Shown: positions 23,389 to 32,164 of the stretch, piece after piece
Layout: every line of letters starts with the position of its first letter
Numbering within the stretch: position 1 is the stretch's first letter
Source: an uncultured Paludibacter sp.
GTDB lineage: Bacteria > Bacteroidota > Bacteroidia > Bacteroidales > Paludibacteraceae
Reading direction: 5' to 3'
Length of the DNA: 36,075 bases
Assembly: GCA_937927845.1 (NCBI GenBank)
Contig: CALFXE010000011.1
Location: 1 to 36,075, forward strand
Made by a program: the position numbers and the translations under genes
The notes under the pieces: generated by a model
What the model was told of the DNA's origin: nothing
Database searches by the model: none
Seen by the model: only the letters and a program-made list of their open reading frames with translations

Positions 23389-24234
23389 ATGAAAAAAGTA
23401 TTTTTAAGTGTTTTTATTTTAGCAATTATTTTCTCATCATGTGAAAAACATGAAATTATCAATACCGATAGCAAGTTGAAAGATAGAAGTATGTTATTTG
23501 CAGAAGCTAATGCACTTTCATTAAAACATGATTCTATTGTATTGGAATTACTTGCACAAAGTGATATTCAAGCAAAATTTAAGATTAATGGACTAACTGG
23601 ACCACAATCAGACGCATCAGAATTTATATTATCAGATGTTTTTGATGTGATTGAAGCTGTTACCGGAGTAAAGCCTGTGTATGCAGAAAAAGATGACATG
23701 AAGGGTTCAATGCAGAAGGTTATTGAACAGCAACTTCCTGTTTTTGATTTCGATCGGCAATCAATCAGTTTGTCAAATTATACAAATTCTGCTCAGCTTG
23801 ATACTTATCTTAGTTCTGTAGATGAAATACTTCAGAATGAAGGAATTGATGTTAATGAAAAGATAAAGCTTATAAATGACATTCAACATGATGCATCAAA
23901 AAATCAACAGTTAACAGACGAAGAATATAGCATATTCTTAAATACGACTGAAGTGTTGAAAGGCTCTTTGATTTTGTGGAGTGATAATATTGTCGATAAT
24001 GTATCAATTAAAGAATCAGTATTGATGAAGGCGAAATCACCCACACAATGGTCATTCGTTGCAAAATTAGCTTTTGTTGCAGCTGCTGATGCAGTTGGTG
24101 CTATAGCCGGTACTTACATAGGAGGCTATATCATTGTAAATGGAGTACCAATTTATATTCCTGCCGGTCCACAAGGTACAGTAGCAGGCTTAGCGACTTT
24201 ATCATTCTTGGCATCAAAAATGGTAGGATGGTAG
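23389..24234 (+). CDS. lipoprotein with glycine-rich hydrophobic C-terminal segment
   Basis: A 281-residue lipoprotein (lipobox FSSC, Cys18). The middle is helical and charged. The last about 65 residues (from LMKAKSPTQW) form a hydrophobic, glycine/alanine-rich region: AADAVGAIAGTYIGGYIIVNG, then IPAGPQGTVAGLATLSFLASKMVGW. This resembles glycine-zipper segments in membrane-inserting peptides and in a group of Bacteroidota lipoproteins of unknown role. It could be a toxin-like, membrane-active or structural part. No immunity protein is recognised. It follows repeat copy 2 and a hairpin (24259-24303) lies after it. Confidence 0.75.
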   Translation: MKKVFLSVFILAIIFSSCEKHEIINTDSKLKDRSMLFAEANALSLKHDSIVLELLAQSDIQAKFKINGLTGPQSDASEFILSDVFDVIEAVTGVKPVYAEKDDMKGSMQKVIEQQLPVFDFDRQSISLSNYTNSAQLDTYLSSVDEILQNEGIDVNEKIKLINDIQHDASKNQQLTDEEYSIFLNTTEVLKGSLILWSDNIVDNVSIKESVLMKAKSPTQWSFVAKLAFVAAADAVGAIAGTYIGGYIIVNGVPIYIPAGPQGTVAGLATLSFLASKMVGW

Positions 24235-24258
24235 TAAGGAGTTGTTAATATAATTCAT

Positions 24259-24303
24259 CATCAACCTGAATAGTACGGATTATAATCTATATTCAGGTTG
24301 ATG
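24259..24303. terminator. 14-bp perfect hairpin after the glycine-rich lipoprotein gene
   Basis: Arms CATCAACCTGAATA (24259-24272) and its complement (24290-24303) with a 17-base loop. The T-run after it is weak (TTATTAAGG), so termination may be partial or it may act as an RNA-stability element between the lipoprotein and beta-barrel genes. Confidence 0.6.
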
Positions 24304-24368
24304 TTATTAAGGTAAATAAAATCAATTATTCATTTTCAATTATTAATTCATTATTAAATTATTTATTT

Positions 24369-24902
24369 ATGAGAAAAATTTGTTTCACAATGGTGCTTAT
24401 GAGCATTTCATTATTCATTTTCAGTCAAAATGCGGTTTCAAAATTTGCTTATGGAATTAGTTCCGACTTTCTAAGTTTACCTCTTTCCAAGAAAAGTCTA
24501 CAAACCAGATCTACTAATGTTTATGTTGCGTATTATCCAATTGAAAATTTGAATATTAAGATAGGATATGATGCCTTATTACAACAAAACAACTCATTGA
24601 AGAGTTATGAAGATCAGTCTGCATTGATGATAGGTACAGGGTACACGGTGCTACGTGATAAATCCGGTAATTTTTCTACAGAGATTCTGCTGTCTGCTTC
24701 AAATAGCTTTGCTGATTTCTCTTCTTTTAAAAATTATCATGCTGATCTTGGTGCAAGATTTATGTTTATGGATGCATTCTATCTGGGAGCGGGCTTTAGA
24801 TTTAATCATAATGAAACAAGTGGATTGGCTTTAAATTCTATAAATAGTACGAATTTGTTTTTACAATTAGGTTTACAGCTTAAATTAGGAAACAACAAGT
24901 AA
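24369..24902 (+). CDS. small outer-membrane beta-barrel protein (177 aa)
   Basis: Signal peptide with likely cleavage after about residue 19 (LFIFSQ), then alternating hydrophobic and polar strands (TNVYVAYYPIENLNIKIGYDAL, FLGAGFRFNH, LFLQLGLQLKL), consistent with an 8-stranded outer-membrane barrel. The terminal residues are not the usual Phe, but LQLKLGNNK follows a final strand. Function unknown. It is 134 bases after the lipoprotein gene, separated by the hairpin. The upstream region is AT-rich and has no recognisable -7 box. Confidence 0.75.
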   Translation: MRKICFTMVLMSISLFIFSQNAVSKFAYGISSDFLSLPLSKKSLQTRSTNVYVAYYPIENLNIKIGYDALLQQNNSLKSYEDQSALMIGTGYTVLRDKSGNFSTEILLSASNSFADFSSFKNYHADLGARFMFMDAFYLGAGFRFNHNETSGLALNSINSTNLFLQLGLQLKLGNNK

Positions 24903-25066
24903 AGCAAGTAACTCTGTTTTAGCTAACAACAACAATTTCATCTTCACCGGGATATGCAACAATCTGACACATAGGTTTAGTCTTTTTGATATATAAGTTG
25001 CGATTATTCCATTGTATTGCTATACCTACGGTGAGGATGATTGTGTTTACAATTATTCTTAAGTTT

Positions 25067-26167
25067 TTATTTTGGTGCCGTAAAATACAAATAGATTCCA
25101 ATACCTAAAAACAATAAATTTGGTAACCAGACAGCTAATAAAGGTGACATAGCTCCACTAACTGAAAAGGAAGTTGATAATGTAGAGAAAAGTATGTACA
25201 AAGAACTAAGAGCTAATCCAATACCTAAGTGTAAACCAATGCCCCCTCGAACCTTTCTGGATGAAAGGGATACTCCCATTAAAGTCATTATAAATGCTGC
25301 AAGAGGAGATGCAAATCGTTTATAGTATTCATCTTCAAATGCTTGTGTATTTCCTATGCCTCTATTTTTTAATCTGTCAAGATGTTCTTTTAATTCTGTA
25401 TTATTAAGTTGTGCGCTTTCTTCAGCCGTTATGAAAAATTCATGAGGTTGAATTTGAATAATAGTATCTAAAGTTGTACCTTTTTCAATACTTTCTCGCA
25501 TCCCCTCAAATCTTCGAAGTAGATAATCCTGAGCCTTCCAGTGATACAATGAATCCCAAGTTATACTTTCTGCAGTAAGCCTGGATTGGAGTATCTTACC
25601 TTCAAATTTTTCAAGTGAAAATCTATAACCCTTCTTCTGTTCCTTTTCAAATCTTTCAATATAAAAAATTACACCAGGTTCTATCTCCATCTGAATATTT
25701 CTCGCGTAATTTGTCTTAAACTTTTTAACATAAGAATTTTCAAAATCCAGTAACTTCTCATTAGAAGAAGGAATTATATATCCACCTAATACAAAAGACA
25801 TTATGCTTATTATTGCAGCAGAAATAAAGTAAGGCTTCATAATTCTTCTAAAGCTAACTCCACTTGCAAGCAGCGCAATTATTTCAGTATTAGAAGCTAA
25901 TTTTGAAGTAAAGAAAATCACTGAAATAAAAGTGAACAGTGGTGTAAACATGTTCATGTAGAAAGGTATAAAATTCAGATAATAATCGAACACTATAGCC
26001 TTCAATGGTGCATTATTGTCAAAAAATTCATCTAATTTCTCTGTTAAGTCGAAAATTACGGCAATGCTGAGAATCAACACTATTGAAAAAAAGAAAGTTC
26101 CTAAAAACTTTTTAATAATGTAAGTATCAATTTTTTTTAAACCAATTTTCGAGTAATCAAATTTCAT
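25067..26167 (-). CDS. LptF/LptG family LPS-export permease (366 aa)
   Basis: A YjgP/YjgQ-type permease, the membrane part of the LptB2FG ABC exporter, which pulls lipopolysaccharide from the inner membrane. Three N-terminal membrane helices (first about residues 20-42, FLGTFFFSIVLILSIAVIF), a periplasmic beta-jellyroll (about 150-250) and three C-terminal helices. SGVSFRRIMKPYF and GGIGLHLGIGLALSSLYILF match the family. At 366 residues it is like LptG in length. The partner may be the 488-residue permease at 27085-28551. The start at 26167 gives a canonical N-terminus; the acyltransferase gene is upstream in the same direction, 40 bases away. Confidence 0.9.
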   Translation of the reverse strand: MKFDYSKIGLKKIDTYIIKKFLGTFFFSIVLILSIAVIFDLTEKLDEFFDNNAPLKAIVFDYYLNFIPFYMNMFTPLFTFISVIFFTSKLASNTEIIALLASGVSFRRIMKPYFISAAIISIMSFVLGGYIIPSSNEKLLDFENSYVKKFKTNYARNIQMEIEPGVIFYIERFEKEQKKGYRFSLEKFEGKILQSRLTAESITWDSLYHWKAQDYLLRRFEGMRESIEKGTTLDTIIQIQPHEFFITAEESAQLNNTELKEHLDRLKNRGIGNTQAFEDEYYKRFASPLAAFIMTLMGVSLSSRKVRGGIGLHLGIGLALSSLYILFSTLSTSFSVSGAMSPLLAVWLPNLLFLGIGIYLYFTAPK

Positions 26168-26207
26168 CTTTAGTTATAATGAATGGTAACAAATAGCAGA
26201 TTTATTG

Positions 26208-26753
26208 TTAGAAATCTTTGTTGAAATTTTTCGGAAATCTTCCTTCTACATCTTTATAATACGATTTAATATGTTTCATATCAGCTTTTTCATCACCGGT
26301 TGGAATAAAAACTTCTTTAACTCCCATTTCCTTTTTCTTATAATCAATATAAGCTAACTCTATTGGGATGTTGGCTTTTAAAGCAATATTATAAAATCCC
26401 ATTTTCCACCTTTTTGTGAAACTCCGCGTTCCTTCCGGTGTTATTGCTAAATGAAACTTTTCTCTCTTATTAAATTCTGATGCCATCTGATCTGTAACAG
26501 ATGATGCTTTTTTTCTATCAATAGGAATTCCTCCCATACTGTTAAAAATATAATTTAATGGGAAAACAAACCAGGATTTCTTTATTAAAAATGAAGATTG
26601 GCGATTTACAGCCCAATATGAAAGTTTCCCTACAATAAAATCCCAGTTGCTCGTGTGTGGCGCAACGCAGACAATACTTTTAGGAGGTTCTTCGCACGAT
26701 AATATTACTTTCCATCCAAAGAGACGAAGAATCAGACTACTAATTTTTTGCAT
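26208..26753 (-). CDS. PlsC-like 1-acylglycerol-phosphate/lysophospholipid acyltransferase
   Basis: A 181-residue acyltransferase of the PlsC-like superfamily. The catalytic HX4D motif is HTSNWD (His33, Asp38), followed by GGIPIDR and EGTRS, the glycerophosphate-binding motif. It lacks the long N-terminal membrane helix of PlsC itself; a short hydrophobic segment may bind membrane. Reported relatives transfer acyl groups to lysophospholipids or related lipids. Substrate unknown. It is probably cotranscribed with the LptF/LptG-type gene after it. Confidence 0.88.
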   Translation of the reverse strand: MQKISSLILRLFGWKVILSCEEPPKSIVCVAPHTSNWDFIVGKLSYWAVNRQSSFLIKKSWFVFPLNYIFNSMGGIPIDRKKASSVTDQMASEFNKREKFHLAITPEGTRSFTKRWKMGFYNIALKANIPIELAYIDYKKKEMGVKEVFIPTGDEKADMKHIKSYYKDVEGRFPKNFNKDF

Positions 26754-26772
26754 ATAAGTTTATTTTTGGTTG

Positions 26773-26780
26773 CAAAGCTA
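26773..26780 (-). promoter_or_regulatory. -7 box upstream of the acyltransferase gene
   Basis: On the minus strand TAGCTTTG matches TAnnTTTG, with a TTG 20 bases upstream (26803-26801). It lies 20 bases before the ATG at 26753. Confidence 0.5.
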
Positions 26781-27034
26781 ATATAAATACGGCTAAATCA
26801 CAACAGTATGGCTCGAAAGTGAGCATGTCTAATTAAAAATGATTTTAATATGCTACTACATTACATATCGTTTGTCTTATCATTGTCAACTTACAAGCAA
26901 AACTAAGCAATGTGGAATGTAACAATATAAAGCTGCTTCGTTGTGATCGTAACGATTTTACCATTTTAGACAAATGTGACACTCTAAATAAAAACAAAGT
27001 ATTTTAGTGTGACAAACCCAAACAAATTTTAACT

Positions 27035-27065
27035 TTTGAATATTGAACAAAATAGAGTAAATTTG
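27035..27065 (+). promoter_or_regulatory. Bacteroidota consensus promoter for the 488-residue permease
   Basis: TTTG (27035-27038), 19 bases, then TAAATTTG (27058-27065): a complete TTTG-N19-TAnnTTTG match. Transcription should start near 27072, only about 13 bases before the ATG. Confidence 0.7.
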
Positions 27066-27084
27066 CAAGTCCAAAGCAAATTTT

Positions 27085-28551
27085 ATGGTTTTCATAAAAA
27101 AAATTGATTTATACATCTTAAAACGCTTTTTTACTCTTTTCGTGATGACATTTTTAATTGTCATCTTTATATTGCTAATGCAGTTTTTGTGGAAACATTT
27201 TGCTGATTTGGTAGGTAAGGGTATAGGCTGGGATGTGCTTGCTGAATTTTTCTTGTATGCAGCGATGACCTTGGTGCCTTTGGCTTTGCCATTAGCTTTG
27301 TTGTTAGCATCATTGATGACTTTTGGAAATTTAGGCGAAAATTTTGAGTTAACTGCTATGAAATCTGCCGGAATATCGTTGTTTAGAATAATCAGACCTT
27401 TGATAATAAGTGTTTCACTGATAGTTATAGCTGCATTTTTCTTTTCTGATAATGTATTGCCAAAATCTCAAAGGAATATGTATACTTTGTTGTTCTCTAT
27501 AAAACATAAATCTCCTGAATTAGATGTTCCAGTGGGTGAATTTTATTCCGGTATCAATGGTGTGAACCTATATGTAAGATCGAAAGAAAAAGGCTTGTTG
27601 AAGGATTTGATGATTTACGATTTTTCCAATGGTTTTAATAATGCAACAGTTATTGTAGCAGACTCAGGGAGAATTCAGATTACGGGTGATAAAAAATATC
27701 TGTTACTTACATTAATGAATGGAGAAAGCTTTGAGAATTTACGCGAACAAAAGATGTCAGGATCTAATCATATCCCATATCGTAGAGAAACCTTTGCAAG
27801 AAAAGAGGTTTTGTATGATTTCGATTCTGATTTTAATAGATATGATAAGTCATTATTGCAAGATAGGCACGTAAGCAAAAACATAAAGGAATTGTCCCAT
27901 TCGATTGATTCAGTTAAATTGATTATAGAGGAAAGGAGTGCATCTCAAGTTCAGGAAATGCTTCAATATAGATATTTTTCAGGAGGTGTGTCATGGGAAA
28001 TTCTTTCAGAGCCGGATAAAAACATAGATATAAAAAAATATAACAGCGATTCCCTTTTTCTTAAATTAGGAAAGTCAGAAATGGAACTTGCTGTTAATCA
28101 GGCTAAAGAACGTGCTAAAAGTATGCTCGAAAAAATCGAATATAATAAGATAATGCTGGGAGAACCTCAAATGTATATAAATCAACACAGTAGTGAATGG
28201 CATAAGAAGTTTGCTTTGTCCTTTGCGTGTCTAATTTTTTTCTTTATTGGTGCACCTTTAGGAGCAATAATTAGAAAAGGAGGATTTGGTTTTCCTGTTG
28301 TAATATCAGTATTAATGTTTGTAATTTATTACATTATCGACCTTACGGGATACAAAATGGCAAGAGAAAATATCTGGGAAGCATATCAGGGTATGTGGTT
28401 AAGTTCTGCAATCCTTTTGCCTATAGGGGTTTTCCTTACATATAAAGCCGCTATTGATGCAACATTATTTAGCCCTGAAACATATGTAAAAATGATTAAT
28501 ACGATTAAAACGAAAATATTTGGTGTTTTTAAAACACGGATTGGAAAGTAA
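27085..28551 (+). CDS. LptF/LptG family LPS-export permease (488 aa)
   Basis: A second YjgP/YjgQ-type permease. N-terminal helices (LFVMTFLIVIFILLMQFLWKH), the family segment MKSAGISLFRIIRPLIISVSL, a long periplasmic domain (about residues 130-365) and C-terminal helices (FALSFACLIFFFIGAPLGAIIRKGGFG). At 488 residues it is longer than the other permease, with an extra charged helical insert of about 100 residues in the periplasmic domain. LptF and LptG act as a pair, so it may partner with the gene at 25067. Its promoter lies just upstream. ribBA follows 19 bases after the stop, possibly on the same transcript. Confidence 0.9.
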   Translation: MVFIKKIDLYILKRFFTLFVMTFLIVIFILLMQFLWKHFADLVGKGIGWDVLAEFFLYAAMTLVPLALPLALLLASLMTFGNLGENFELTAMKSAGISLFRIIRPLIISVSLIVIAAFFFSDNVLPKSQRNMYTLLFSIKHKSPELDVPVGEFYSGINGVNLYVRSKEKGLLKDLMIYDFSNGFNNATVIVADSGRIQITGDKKYLLLTLMNGESFENLREQKMSGSNHIPYRRETFARKEVLYDFDSDFNRYDKSLLQDRHVSKNIKELSHSIDSVKLIIEERSASQVQEMLQYRYFSGGVSWEILSEPDKNIDIKKYNSDSLFLKLGKSEMELAVNQAKERAKSMLEKIEYNKIMLGEPQMYINQHSSEWHKKFALSFACLIFFFIGAPLGAIIRKGGFGFPVVISVLMFVIYYIIDLTGYKMARENIWEAYQGMWLSSAILLPIGVFLTYKAAIDATLFSPETYVKMINTIKTKIFGVFKTRIGK

Positions 28552-28570
28552 AAATAGAAAAATTATATAT

Positions 28571-29776
28571 ATGAAGAAGTTTTTAAATAGTATTCCTGAA
28601 GCCATTCAAGATATAAAAGATGGTAAGATTATCATAGTTGTTGATGATGAAGACAGGGAAAATGAAGGAGATTTTGTGTGTGCAGCAGAAAAGGTTACAC
28701 CTGAAATGGTGAATTTTATGGTAACACATGGTCGCGGTGTACTTTGTGCTCCTTTGACAGAAGAAAGATGTGCTGAATTAGATCTGGAGATGCAGGTTAC
28801 TAACAATACATCCTTCCATGCAACTCCATTTACAGTCAGCATAGATAAATTAGAAGGATGTACCACAGGGGTATCGGCAAATGACAGAGCTGCAACGCTG
28901 AGAGCATTATGTGATTTATCATCAAAGCCCGATACATTTGGTCGTCCGGGACATATTTTTCCTTTGAAAGCTAAAACTCGCGGTGTAATCCGAAGAGCAG
29001 GTCATACCGAAGCTGCAGTTGATTTGGCACGTATGGCAGGTTTATATCCGGCAGGTGTTCTTATTGAAATAATGAACGAAGATGGAACTATGTCGCGTTT
29101 ACCGAATCTGATTGAAATTAGTAAAAAATTTAATTTGAAGATAATCAGTATAGCCGATTTAATTGCATATCGCCTTCAGTCGGAATCGCTTGTAGAAAAA
29201 GGTGTAGAGGTTCATTTACCAACAGCTTATGGCGACTTTAGACTAATTCCTTTTAAGCAGATTTCTAATGGCTTAGAGCATGTGGCACTTATAAAAGGAG
29301 AATGGAAGCCAGACGAACCAATTTTAGTACGGGTTCATTCATCATGTATAACAGGAGATATTTTCGCTTCGCAACGATGTGAATGTGGTGAACAGTTGCA
29401 TCTTGCAATGCAAAAAATCGAAAAAGAAGGTAAAGGCGTTTTAGTATATATGAATCAGGAAGGTAGAGGTATAGGTTTAATGAATAAAATTAAAGCCTAC
29501 AAACTTCAGGAGCAAGGTTTGGATACTGTTGATGCAAATTTACATCTTGGCTTTAAAGCTGATGAGAGAGATTATGGTGTAGGTGCTCAGATATTGAGAA
29601 GTCTCGGTGTTACGAAACTAAGACTTATGTCGAACAATCCTGTAAAAAGAATTGGATTGGAGGCTTACAATCTATCGATAGTAGAAAATGTTCCATTAGT
29701 AGTAAAACCTAATCCGTATAATAAATTTTATATGGATACAAAGAAGCTTCGGATGGGACATATTTTGAATGACTAA
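28571..29776 (+). CDS. ribBA: bifunctional RibBA (DHBP synthase / GTP cyclohydrolase II)
   Basis: A 401-residue fusion for riboflavin synthesis. The N-terminal half is 3,4-dihydroxy-2-butanone-4-phosphate synthase (VVDDEDRENEGDF, RAGHTEAAVDL), which uses ribulose 5-phosphate; the C-terminal half is GTP cyclohydrolase II with three zinc cysteines in SSCITGDIFASQRCECGEQL and NQEGRGIGL. The frame is open from 28520 inside the preceding gene, but ATG at 28571 starts the normal MKKFLNSIPEAIQDI. No FMN riboswitch is recognisable upstream and no other riboflavin genes are nearby. Confidence 0.96.
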   Translation: MKKFLNSIPEAIQDIKDGKIIIVVDDEDRENEGDFVCAAEKVTPEMVNFMVTHGRGVLCAPLTEERCAELDLEMQVTNNTSFHATPFTVSIDKLEGCTTGVSANDRAATLRALCDLSSKPDTFGRPGHIFPLKAKTRGVIRRAGHTEAAVDLARMAGLYPAGVLIEIMNEDGTMSRLPNLIEISKKFNLKIISIADLIAYRLQSESLVEKGVEVHLPTAYGDFRLIPFKQISNGLEHVALIKGEWKPDEPILVRVHSSCITGDIFASQRCECGEQLHLAMQKIEKEGKGVLVYMNQEGRGIGLMNKIKAYKLQEQGLDTVDANLHLGFKADERDYGVGAQILRSLGVTKLRLMSNNPVKRIGLEAYNLSIVENVPLVVKPNPYNKFYMDTKKLRMGHILND

Positions 29777-29819
29777 GGTGTTTTTTTAATAAAACATAAG
29801 AATATATAAAAAAAAACTC

Positions 29820-29827
29820 TATTTTTG
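29820..29827 (+). promoter_or_regulatory. -7 box upstream of the DUF349 gene
   Basis: TATTTTTG followed by CAAGG matches TAnnTTTG, 67 bases before the ATG at 29895. No good -33 element is at 19-21 bases. Confidence 0.5.
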
Positions 29828-29894
29828 CAAGGTAAAACTCAATAACTCAACAGAAAAGCTTATTTAACAATAACTTTTTTGAAAAACTAAGAAC

Positions 29895-31748
29895 ATGGAC
29901 CCAATTGAAACTAACAAAGATGCTAAAGTTGTTAATGATGATGTAAAACAACAATCAGAAACAATTGATTTAAGTACAACAGATGAATTGTCAACTACAG
30001 ATGTGCCACAACAGACTGATGTTGATGATGTTAATTTGATGTCTCGACAAGAATTAATAGATTATCTAAAACGATTGTTAGAAGATACTAAAATTGAGTC
30101 TAAGGGAAAAATCGATCAAGTTAAACAGTCTTTTTATAAAAGTTTAAAAGCTGAACAAGAAGAAACGAAGAAGAAGTTTATCGAGGATGGGGGAGAAGAA
30201 GCCTCATTTATTCCTGAAAAAGATGCTTTGGAAGATGAATTAAAAGCACTTTTGAATGAATATAAATCAAAGAGGGCTGCATTGATTTCAAAAATGGAGA
30301 CTGAAAAAGAAAATAATTTACTGCAAAAACAACATATCATCGAAAGGATGAAAGTTCTTGTGGAAAGTAATGAAGATGTTTCATCTCACATTAATGAATT
30401 CAGAGAGTTACAAAAGAAATGGAAATCCATAGGTCAGGTTCCGCAAGAGCACATGAATGATTTATGGAAGGCTTATTCATCTTGTCAAGAGTCTTTTTGG
30501 GATTTAATAAAAATCAATAATGAATTAAGAGATTATGATTTTAAAAAAAATCTCGAAATAAAAACTGCTATTTGTGAATCTGCAGAACGTATTGGAAGTG
30601 AGGATGACGTAGTATCGGCATTTCGTCAATTACAACAACTTCATGATGAATGGAGAGAGACAGGACCGGTTGCACGAGAGTTTAGAGAAGAAATCTGGAA
30701 TAGATTTAAGGCTGCATCAGCAGTTATAAACAGAAAACATCAAGGACATTTTGATGATATAAAGAAAATAGAGAACAAGAATTTAGAAGCCAAAACTACT
30801 CTTTGTGAGAAAATTGAAGCCTTCGATTTTTCTTCTTTTAGTACATATAAAGATTGGGATGAAGCCACAAAAACAGTTATGATGTGGCAGGAAGAGTGGA
30901 GGTCTATTGGGTTTGCACCCAGAAAGTTAAATCAAAAAGTTTTCGAACGCTACAGAGCTGCATGTGATACTTTCTTTAATGCAAAATCAGAATTTTATAA
31001 GGAGTCTAAAGGCTTTTTAAACGAAAATTTAGATAAAAAGAGAACACTGTGTGAGAAGGCAGAAAAATTAAAAGAGAGTACCGACTGGAAAGAAACGACA
31101 GAAATAATGATTCGTTTACAGAAAGAATGGAAAACTATCGGTGCAGTACCAAGGAAATATTCAGATGAAATATGGAAAAGATTTATTTCAGCTTGCGATC
31201 ATTTCTTTGAACAAAAGCAAAAAAGCAATGAAGGTTTGAAGTCGGAAGAAGTTGAGAATTTAGCAAAGAAAAAAGATATTATAGCTAAGATCAACGAATT
31301 GGATCAGGTTAACGACAAAACACCGGCTGAAATTCTCTCTACTTTACGCGAATATATTGCACAGTATAATGAAATCGGTTTCGTACCATTTAAAGAAAAA
31401 GACAAAATATACAGAGAATATCGTGCATCTGTTGATAAGATGTTCGAGAAGTTGAATGTAGACGTAAATCAGCGTAGGTTAGATACATTTAAGTCTAATT
31501 TAAAGGATATGTCGGGCAAAGGCGAAAATAAACTGATACGTGAACGTGAGAAATTGATGCGTGCATACGAACATCTCAAATCAGAAATATCAACATACGA
31601 AAACAATATTGGTTTTCTATCTTCAACCAACAAAAAAGGTGGCGGTTTAATAAGAGAAATGGAACGTAAAATTGAAACACTCAGAGAAGAAGCTCGTTTG
31701 ATTGAACAGAAAGTAGAGCTGATTGAGAAAAGTTTCAAGACGGAATAA
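29895..31748 (+). CDS. DUF349 repeat protein (617 aa)
   Basis: A long, charged, mostly helical protein. At least five DUF349-like repeats can be seen by eye, each with a tryptophan or tyrosine-rich core such as WKSIGQVPQEHMNDLWKAY, WRETGPVAREFREEIWNRF, WRSIGFAPRKLNQKVFERY, WKTIGAVPRKYSDEIWKRF and YNEIGFVPFKEKDKIYREY. The last about 90 residues form a coiled coil. There is no signal peptide, so it is cytoplasmic. DUF349 proteins are widespread in Bacteroidota and have no settled function. It is monocistronic by spacing. Confidence 0.88.
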   Translation: MDPIETNKDAKVVNDDVKQQSETIDLSTTDELSTTDVPQQTDVDDVNLMSRQELIDYLKRLLEDTKIESKGKIDQVKQSFYKSLKAEQEETKKKFIEDGGEEASFIPEKDALEDELKALLNEYKSKRAALISKMETEKENNLLQKQHIIERMKVLVESNEDVSSHINEFRELQKKWKSIGQVPQEHMNDLWKAYSSCQESFWDLIKINNELRDYDFKKNLEIKTAICESAERIGSEDDVVSAFRQLQQLHDEWRETGPVAREFREEIWNRFKAASAVINRKHQGHFDDIKKIENKNLEAKTTLCEKIEAFDFSSFSTYKDWDEATKTVMMWQEEWRSIGFAPRKLNQKVFERYRAACDTFFNAKSEFYKESKGFLNENLDKKRTLCEKAEKLKESTDWKETTEIMIRLQKEWKTIGAVPRKYSDEIWKRFISACDHFFEQKQKSNEGLKSEEVENLAKKKDIIAKINELDQVNDKTPAEILSTLREYIAQYNEIGFVPFKEKDKIYREYRASVDKMFEKLNVDVNQRRLDTFKSNLKDMSGKGENKLIREREKLMRAYEHLKSEISTYENNIGFLSSTNKKGGGLIREMERKIETLREEARLIEQKVELIEKSFKTE

Positions 31749-31847
31749 AATTAAAATAATAATGTGCTAATTTGCCAATGTGATAATCTCGATAAATAGA
31801 TATAAGTAAATGTTAATATGCAAGTTTTGTAAAATATAGATTTACCA

Positions 31848-32150
31848 ATGAAACAATGTCCAAATTGTCATGAAGATATTGAAGATGGATTTGAAATCTG
31901 TTGGAAATGTAATTACAGTATGACCGAGAATCAGGTGTTGGATTTTTCTGATATAGATGATGGCGGACGGAAACTTGACTGCCTGAGATGTGGTATACCA
32001 TTGAAGTATTCAGGTAATTTTAAGTTTCATGAGGGTACAAATCCTGGTATATTCGGTAATCTTTTTGAGATTTTTATGAACCGTGAATCGTTTGACCTTT
32101 ATATCTGTCCTAAGTGTGGAAAGGTTGAATTTTATACACCGTTGACCTAA
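31848..32150 (+). CDS. double zinc-ribbon protein (100 aa)
   Basis: A 100-residue protein with two four-cysteine sites: Cys4/7 with Cys18/21 (CPNC, CWKC), and Cys45/48 with Cys87/90 (CLRC, CPKC). Each could hold one zinc. It resembles small Bacteroidota zinc-ribbon proteins of unknown function. Upstream bases 31757-31785 contain words such as AATGTGCTAATTTGCCAATGTG, a weak local repeat. It converges with the ORF6N pair; 14 bases separate the stops. Confidence 0.8.
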   Translation: MKQCPNCHEDIEDGFEICWKCNYSMTENQVLDFSDIDDGGRKLDCLRCGIPLKYSGNFKFHEGTNPGIFGNLFEIFMNRESFDLYICPKCGKVEFYTPLT

Positions 32151-32164
32151 AGTTATGCTGAACG

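Larger units (their letters stand above)
26754..27084. other. 331-base divergent intergenic region
   Basis: Between the minus-strand acyltransferase gene and the plus-strand permease gene. Promoter elements lie at both ends (26773-26803 minus, 27035-27065 plus). The middle contains an imperfect inverted repeat around 26975-27015 (TGTGACACT...AGTGTGACA type) and a small ATCGTAACGAT palindrome; either could be a regulator site but neither matches an operator I know. No gene is supported. Confidence 0.5.

Noticed and set aside
24919..25101. A 60-codon minus-strand frame overlapping the end of the permease gene
   Set aside because: It starts inside the permease gene, has no good initiation context, and only its C-terminal part (CQIVAYPGEDEIVVVS) looks protein-like; not enough for a gene call.
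26958..27164. A 68-codon minus-strand frame across the intergenic region
   Set aside because: It overlaps the clear promoter and start of the 488-residue permease and shows AT-rich random composition.
28552..28570. FMN riboswitch upstream of ribBA
   Set aside because: Only 19 bases separate it from the preceding gene, and no RFN-element consensus is present.
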